This document shows, in pieces, positions 60,399-64,000 of a stretch of 64,000 nucleotides of DNA (within the stretch, counting starts at the first letter, position 1; every line of letters begins with the position of its first letter). Source of the stretch: Archangium sp. (GTDB taxonomy: Bacteria; Myxococcota; Myxococcia; Myxococcales; Myxococcaceae); NCBI GenBank assembly GCA_030695565.1, contig JAUYRZ010000111.1, positions 34,302 to 98,301 of the forward strand, in the 5' to 3' direction. The notes beneath the pieces are model-generated. The model searched no databases. It had not been told where the DNA came from and saw nothing but the letters and a program-made list of their open reading frames with translations. A program made the translations under genes and the position numbers.

Positions 60399-60872
60399 TC
60401 AACGCCGCTTCTTGGCAACCACCTTCTGCTTCTTCTTCACAGCCGCAGGCTTCTTCTTGGCGACGACCTTCTTCACACTCACCGCCGCATGGCACACCAC
60501 CTCGAGGCTGTGCCCATCCGCGTCCCGCACGAACGCGCCGTAGTAGTTCGGGTGGTAGTGCTGACGCAGGCCCGGAGCGCCGTCATCGGTCATGCCCGCC
60601 TCGAGCGCGGCCTTGTGAAACGCATCCACCTCGGCCCGCGTCTGCGCCACGAACGCCACGTGGTTGTAATCGACCTTCTGTTGGGCCGGCCGAAGCCACA
60701 GATCCGGCTTGCCCTTCGTGCCCAGCGCCGCCAGCTGCGCATACGGCAGCTGGGGAAGCTGCTCCCGGGTGAAGCGCCTCAGCACCGAGTACCCGAGCGG
60801 CGCCAGGGCCTTCGCCCAGGTGCGGCAGGTGGCATCCACGTCACTCACGGGCAGGGACAGGTGGTCGATCAT
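60399..60872 (-). CDS. VOC family protein with lysine-rich C-terminal tail
   Basis: 157 residues. VOC core about 1-130: MIDHLSLPVSDVDATCRTWA, PDLWLRPAQQKVDYNHVAFV, YYGAFVRDADGHSLEVVCH, with His/Glu metal positions. Residues 131-157 contain 11 Lys and two Arg in KKVVAKKKPAAVKKKQKVVA, an H1/HU-tail-like extension that no ordinary VOC enzyme has. DNA or RNA tethering is inferred. Divergent from a TetR gene with a perfect operator between them. Confidence 0.88.
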   Translation of the reverse strand: MIDHLSLPVSDVDATCRTWAKALAPLGYSVLRRFTREQLPQLPYAQLAALGTKGKPDLWLRPAQQKVDYNHVAFVAQTRAEVDAFHKAALEAGMTDDGAPGLRQHYHPNYYGAFVRDADGHSLEVVCHAAVSVKKVVAKKKPAAVKKKQKVVAKKRR

Positions 60873-60920
60873 CCTGCGCTCGTAGTCAGGCCGGCCAGGT
60901 CACACAAGGGTTGCATTTCA

Positions 60921-60938
60921 ATTGAACGATCGTTCAAT
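60921..60938. promoter_or_regulatory. Probable TetR operator, 18-bp perfect palindrome
   Basis: ATTGAACGATCGTTCAAT, ending 7 bp before the TetR ATG in the divergent region with the VOC gene. Such A/T-flanked GAACGATCGTTC dyads are typical TetR targets. Confidence 0.75.
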
Positions 60939-60945
60939 ATGAACC

Positions 60946-61533
60946 ATGCCGCGCACGCAGGCCGCGAACGATGAAGTGCGGGAAGCCACCCGCCAGACGC
61001 TGCTCGAAGCCGCCGTGCGCCTGTTCGCGCGCCAGGGCTACTCGGCGACCAGCATCCGCGCGCTGGCCTCGGAAGCCGGGGTCGCGCTCGGTTTGCTGTA
61101 CCACTACTTCCCCTCGAAAGAGGCGGTGCTCGAGGCGCTGCTGGCCGACGGCATGGCCGACGTGGAGGTCACCTTCGAAGCCGCGCGCCAGGGCGTCACG
61201 GCCGCCGACTTCGTGCGCGCGCTGCTCTGGAGTGCGGGCGAACGGCTCAAAGCGCACCGCTCGGCGTGGCAGGTCTCGTACGGACTGAGGCATCAGCCGC
61301 AGGTGGTCGAAGGCCTCGCTGGAACGCTCGAAAAATCGCGCAAGCACATGCTGAGTTTCCTCGAGGCCGAGCTCCGTCGCCGCGACGTACCCAACGCGCG
61401 CATCGAAGCCGAAGTGCTCTTCGCCACGGTGGAAGGCATCGGCCAGCAGTTGGTGCAGCGCCCGCGCGCGTACCCGCTCGAAGAGGTGATCGACACGGTG
61501 GCTTCCCGGTACGCCCGAAGGAGAACCCGATGA
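60946..61533 (+). CDS. TetR family regulator
   Basis: 195 residues. HTH: TLLEAAVRLFARQGYSATSI, RALASEAGVALGLLYHYFPS, KEAVLEALL; ligand domain to ELRRRDVPNARIEAEVLFAT. It sits next to its own palindrome and overlaps the start of the hydrolase gene (ATGA), so it likely senses that enzyme's substrate or product and autoregulates. Divergent from the VOC gene. Confidence 0.94.
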   Translation: MPRTQAANDEVREATRQTLLEAAVRLFARQGYSATSIRALASEAGVALGLLYHYFPSKEAVLEALLADGMADVEVTFEAARQGVTAADFVRALLWSAGERLKAHRSAWQVSYGLRHQPQVVEGLAGTLEKSRKHMLSFLEAELRRRDVPNARIEAEVLFATVEGIGQQLVQRPRAYPLEEVIDTVASRYARRRTR

Positions 61534-62375
61534 ACTGGATTCCGTCTGCCGAATGGCCGTACCAGACGCGCTTCTTCGACGCGCCCGGGGGCCGCATGGC
61601 GTACGTCGACGAAGGGCAGGGCGCGCCGGTGGTATTGGTGCATGGCACGCCGTCCTGCAGCACCGAGTGGCGGCACGTGATGCAGCGGCTGCTGCCGCGG
61701 CGCCGGGTCATCGCGATGGATCAGCTGGGCTTTGGCCAGTCGGATCGCCCGCCCGATTGGCGCACGTATTCGTACGCGTGGCACCGCGAGAACCTGCGCG
61801 CGTTTCTGCAACATCTCCCTGCGGAGACCTTCGACCTGGTGGTGCACGACGTCGGCGGCCCCATCGCGATGCCCCTGGTGGCGGAGCTCGGAGAACGGGT
61901 GCGTTCGCTCACCATCGTGCAGAGCTGGTTGTGGGATCTGGGCCTCGATGGCTCCTTCGCCAGGAACCGCTCGATGATGGGCAGTGCGTTGATGCGCTGG
62001 GCGTACCTCTCGTGGAATTTCTCCCCGAAGATGATGGTGAAGCTGGCGTGGGGAAAGCGGGTGCCGTTGACCAGGCCGCTTCACCGCGAGTTCATCGATC
62101 AGTTTCCCACGAAGGAGAGCCGCGCCGGACTCTGGGGCTTCGTGCGCGCCCTCGTCGACGAAGGAGCCACTGCTTCACTGGCTCCAGAATCTGCGCGGCT
62201 GGTGGCCACGCAGGTGCCCACCACCATCGTGTGGGGGCGGGCAGACGGCCTGGTGAAGCCGCTGCACCTCGAGCATTGGAAGACGACGCTGCCCCACGCG
62301 CGCTACGTCGAGCTGGCGGACGTCGGACATTTTCCGCAGCTCGAGGCGCCCGCCGAAGTCGCCGCGCTGCTCTGA
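61530..62375 (+). CDS. Haloalkane-dehalogenase-like alpha/beta hydrolase
   Basis: 281 residues from the ATG overlapping the TetR stop. VVLVHGTPSCSTEWRHVM (oxyanion strand), the nucleophile elbow LVVHDVGGPIAM with Asp in place of Ser, VWGRADGLVKP for the acid, and DVGHFPQLEAP for the His. Asp nucleophiles mark haloalkane dehalogenases and epoxide hydrolases. The halide-stabilising Trp next to the nucleophile is replaced by Val, so halide release is uncertain. Regulated by the upstream TetR. Confidence 0.9.
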   Translation: MNWIPSAEWPYQTRFFDAPGGRMAYVDEGQGAPVVLVHGTPSCSTEWRHVMQRLLPRRRVIAMDQLGFGQSDRPPDWRTYSYAWHRENLRAFLQHLPAETFDLVVHDVGGPIAMPLVAELGERVRSLTIVQSWLWDLGLDGSFARNRSMMGSALMRWAYLSWNFSPKMMVKLAWGKRVPLTRPLHREFIDQFPTKESRAGLWGFVRALVDEGATASLAPESARLVATQVPTTIVWGRADGLVKPLHLEHWKTTLPHARYVELADVGHFPQLEAPAEVAALL

Positions 62376-62384
62376 AAAGAAAAC

Positions 62385-62412
62385 GGGCCGGCGGGGTTGT
62401 CCCCACCGGCCC
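62385..62412 (-). terminator. Intrinsic terminator for the lamin-tail protein gene
   Basis: GGGCCGGTGGGG-ACAA-CCCCGCCGGCCC hairpin read on the minus strand (one mismatch), followed by GTTTTCTTTTC. The T-tract lies only on the minus-strand side. It sits between convergent genes. Confidence 0.82.
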
Positions 62413-62436
62413 GAACTCACTTCAACGACGAACTCT

Positions 62437-64000
62437 TTACGGGCAGCTGCAGACGACCGCGGCCGAGGCGGTGTTGCGCGGCGCCTGGCTGCTGACCATC
62501 GCCACGGCGAAGTCGTTGTTGTTCGCGTTGGCGTCGGTGCAGCCAGCGCCCGCGCGGAACGCCGCGGTGGTGGACGAGAGCGTCGCGGTGGGCGCCATCT
62601 CGCGGCAGGTCGACGAGGCCGTGCCGTAGCCGACCAGGTCGGCCACCGTGCCCGTCGCGGGGCAGCCCGTGAGCGGGGCGGTCGAAGCCACCAGCGCCAA
62701 CACGCCGGCGGTGCCGGAGAGCGTCAGCGTCGGTGCATCCTGATCATGCGTGGTGGGCAGCGCGATGCCCACGGCCGCGTTCGAGTTGCCGCGCAGCATG
62801 AAGTAGCCGTTGGCCGGGATGGTGCCGGTGAGCGGAATGGTGGTGGAGAAGTTGGTGCCGGCCGACGAGGCGTACTGCAGGCTCCAACCCGCGAGGTTGA
62901 TGGGGGCGGCGGTGCGGTTCTTCAGCTCGACGTAGTCGTGCGTGTAGGTGGCGTTGGTGTTGCCGCCACCACCGTAGATCGCCGAGATGACCAGACCCGA
63001 GTTGCACACGGGCGCGGCCAGACCGGTGAAGGTCGCCGTGTTGCCCGAGCCGACCGCCGTGCCGCGGCTGTCGGTGACCGTGTTGGCCACCGTCACCGTG
63101 TAGGTGGTACCCGCCGTCTGAGCCGCCGTGGTCAGCGCGACCGCGCGCGAGTTCAGCACCGTCGCCGCCGAGACGGCCAACGAGCCACCGGTGCTCGCGA
63201 CCGTGAAGGCGCCCGTGGTGACCGAGGCCGCGGTGAGGTCGCGGCTGAAGAGCACCGTGGCCGCCGTGTTCGAGGTCGAGAAGGCGCTGACCGAAGCGGG
63301 GGCGGGGCAGGTGAGGTTCGTCAGCTCGGACTGCGACCAGGTCGAAGGCTGGGCCGCGTTGAAGCTGCGCCAGAGCGGCGCGCCGTTGAGCGAGAACGTG
63401 CAGCCCGGCCCCAGAATGAGCGAGTCCATCAGGGCCGTGGGCAAACGCAGGCGGAAGTTGCTGCCGCCGTCAGGCGTGCCGGCCGTGGAGATGCTCGCCG
63501 CCTTGTAACCGGCGATCGACGCCACGGGGTCACCGACGATGGTGGCCGTCACGGTGATCAGCCGGCTCTCGAAGAGGTCGACCTGACCCGCAGCGAGGAA
63601 GTCGACTGCGTCGATGGCGGCGCGCAGGCCGGAGATGGGATTGCCGCTGCTGGACTTCGTCGCGCTCGTGACGGCGACGACAGCGCGCACGTTGTTGCTG
63701 GGGAGCCGCGCGACGGTCTGCACCGTGATGTCGACGAGGTCGCCGGGAACGAAGGGGCCGCCGCTGACGGTGGCCGGGTCGATCGCCACGAACAGCGCGG
63801 GGCCGTTCTGTGAGCTCTGAATGAAGAAGCCCGCGGGGTCTGCCGTGCCGGCGTCCAACGCGAGGGGCTTGAGGTAGGTCACCAGCGCGCCCGTGATGGG
63901 CAGGCCGATCACACCGCCATCGGTGATGGTCTCGGCTGCCGTCCTCACGGCCGCGATCTGGTCGTCAGTCGAAGTGCCGCCACCCGCGCCGCCGCCGGTC
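62437..64000 (-). CDS. Surface protein with Big_5-like and lamin-tail domains, 5' end outside window
   Basis: Open for 521 codons to the right edge. The visible N-side is a Gly/Ala/Thr linker, then an OB-like region (PGDLVDITVQTVARLPSNNV), an SbsA/Big_5-type Ig domain (STSNTAATVLFSRDLTAASV, TVANTVTDSRGTAVGSGNTA) and a lamin-tail domain (GLVISAIYGGGGNTNATYTH, DYVELKNRTAAPINLAGWSL, FMLRGNSN). It ends in CSCP. Such secreted proteins bind nucleic acid or act as adhesins; function unknown. The start lies beyond the window. A terminator follows. Confidence 0.88.
   Translation of the reverse strand, partial: TGGGAGGGTSTDDQIAAVRTAAETITDGGVIGLPITGALVTYLKPLALDAGTADPAGFFIQSSQNGPALFVAIDPATVSGGPFVPGDLVDITVQTVARLPSNNVRAVVAVTSATKSSSGNPISGLRAAIDAVDFLAAGQVDLFESRLITVTATIVGDPVASIAGYKAASISTAGTPDGGSNFRLRLPTALMDSLILGPGCTFSLNGAPLWRSFNAAQPSTWSQSELTNLTCPAPASVSAFSTSNTAATVLFSRDLTAASVTTGAFTVASTGGSLAVSAATVLNSRAVALTTAAQTAGTTYTVTVANTVTDSRGTAVGSGNTATFTGLAAPVCNSGLVISAIYGGGGNTNATYTHDYVELKNRTAAPINLAGWSLQYASSAGTNFSTTIPLTGTIPANGYFMLRGNSNAAVGIALPTTHDQDAPTLTLSGTAGVLALVASTAPLTGCPATGTVADLVGYGTASSTCREMAPTATLSSTTAAFRAGAGCTDANANNNDFAVAMVSSQAPRNTASAAVVCSCP

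Noticed and set aside
61641..61660. TGGCACG-like sequence resembling a sigma54 -24/-12 promoter.
   Set aside because: GG-GC spacing is off by one and it lies inside the hydrolase coding region.

Overview
The window is GC-rich, densely coded DNA with frequent 4-bp stop/start overlaps. It most resembles a chromosome segment of a fruiting myxobacterium (Myxococcota, Cystobacterineae-like). Pointers are two FHA-sigma54 enhancer-binding proteins, a complete chemosensory operon, a Cys-rich repeat (DUF4215) plus fibro-slime lipoprotein, a MYXO-CTERM-like sorting tail, many lipoproteins with Asp-Ala-Gly linkers, a Ser/Thr kinase with a PP2C phosphatase, and MBOAT/SGNH envelope genes. The taxonomic call is inference from gene content. 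No rRNA, tRNA, CRISPR array, insertion sequence or prophage was recognised.

Layout. 1-7.5 kb: the 5' end of a lipoprotein gene, a giant coiled-coil protein ending in a beta-barrel, an FHA/GGDEF-like/sigma54 activator, a VOC protein, a methyltransferase and an outer-membrane protein. 7.5-15.3 kb: a translationally coupled chemosensory operon, cheA-cheW-mcp-cheR-cheD-cheY-cheX-cheB. 15.3-24 kb: ATP-grasp-like, DUF455, TAXI-like, HEAT and CHAD proteins (with a truncated sixA in front of CHAD), a single receiver, a lytic transglycosylase, and an E1-rhodanese/JAMM pair. 24-30 kb: rhomboid protease, a lipoprotein cluster and the fibro-slime protein. 30-39 kb: REC-HD and REC-HDOD regulators, a WYL regulator, FHA and VIT1 proteins, an MBOAT/SGNH pair and DUF4388-type proteins. 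39-51 kb: Ser/Thr kinase, quinone oxidoreductase with a decayed gene behind it, a second FHA-sigma54 activator, a GH15-like enzyme, flavin oxidoreductases and PP2C. 51-64 kb: hybrid histidine kinase, two TetR/hydrolase modules with visible operators, UDPGP, RarD, VOC and a lamin-tail-domain surface protein.

Two themes recur. First, much of the coding is signalling (receivers, kinases, FHA, chemotaxis) and envelope or surface biogenesis, so most neighbours look like small coupled modules and not long pathways. Second, gene ends are eroded. A dispersed hairpin repeat (CCCTCTCCC-loop-GGGAGAGGG followed by G-runs) sits at many 3' ends, and several genes appear only as relics (sixA, a sterol-desaturase C-terminus, a beta-propeller C-terminus, the rhomboid tail) or end inside the antisense of a neighbour. 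The most unusual observations are the repeat family's hairpin/G-quadruplex potential, its use as a ribosome-binding site and as coding sequence, a 56-residue supra-repeat in the giant coiled coil, and coupled micro-ORFs of about 35 codons encoding single membrane helices.
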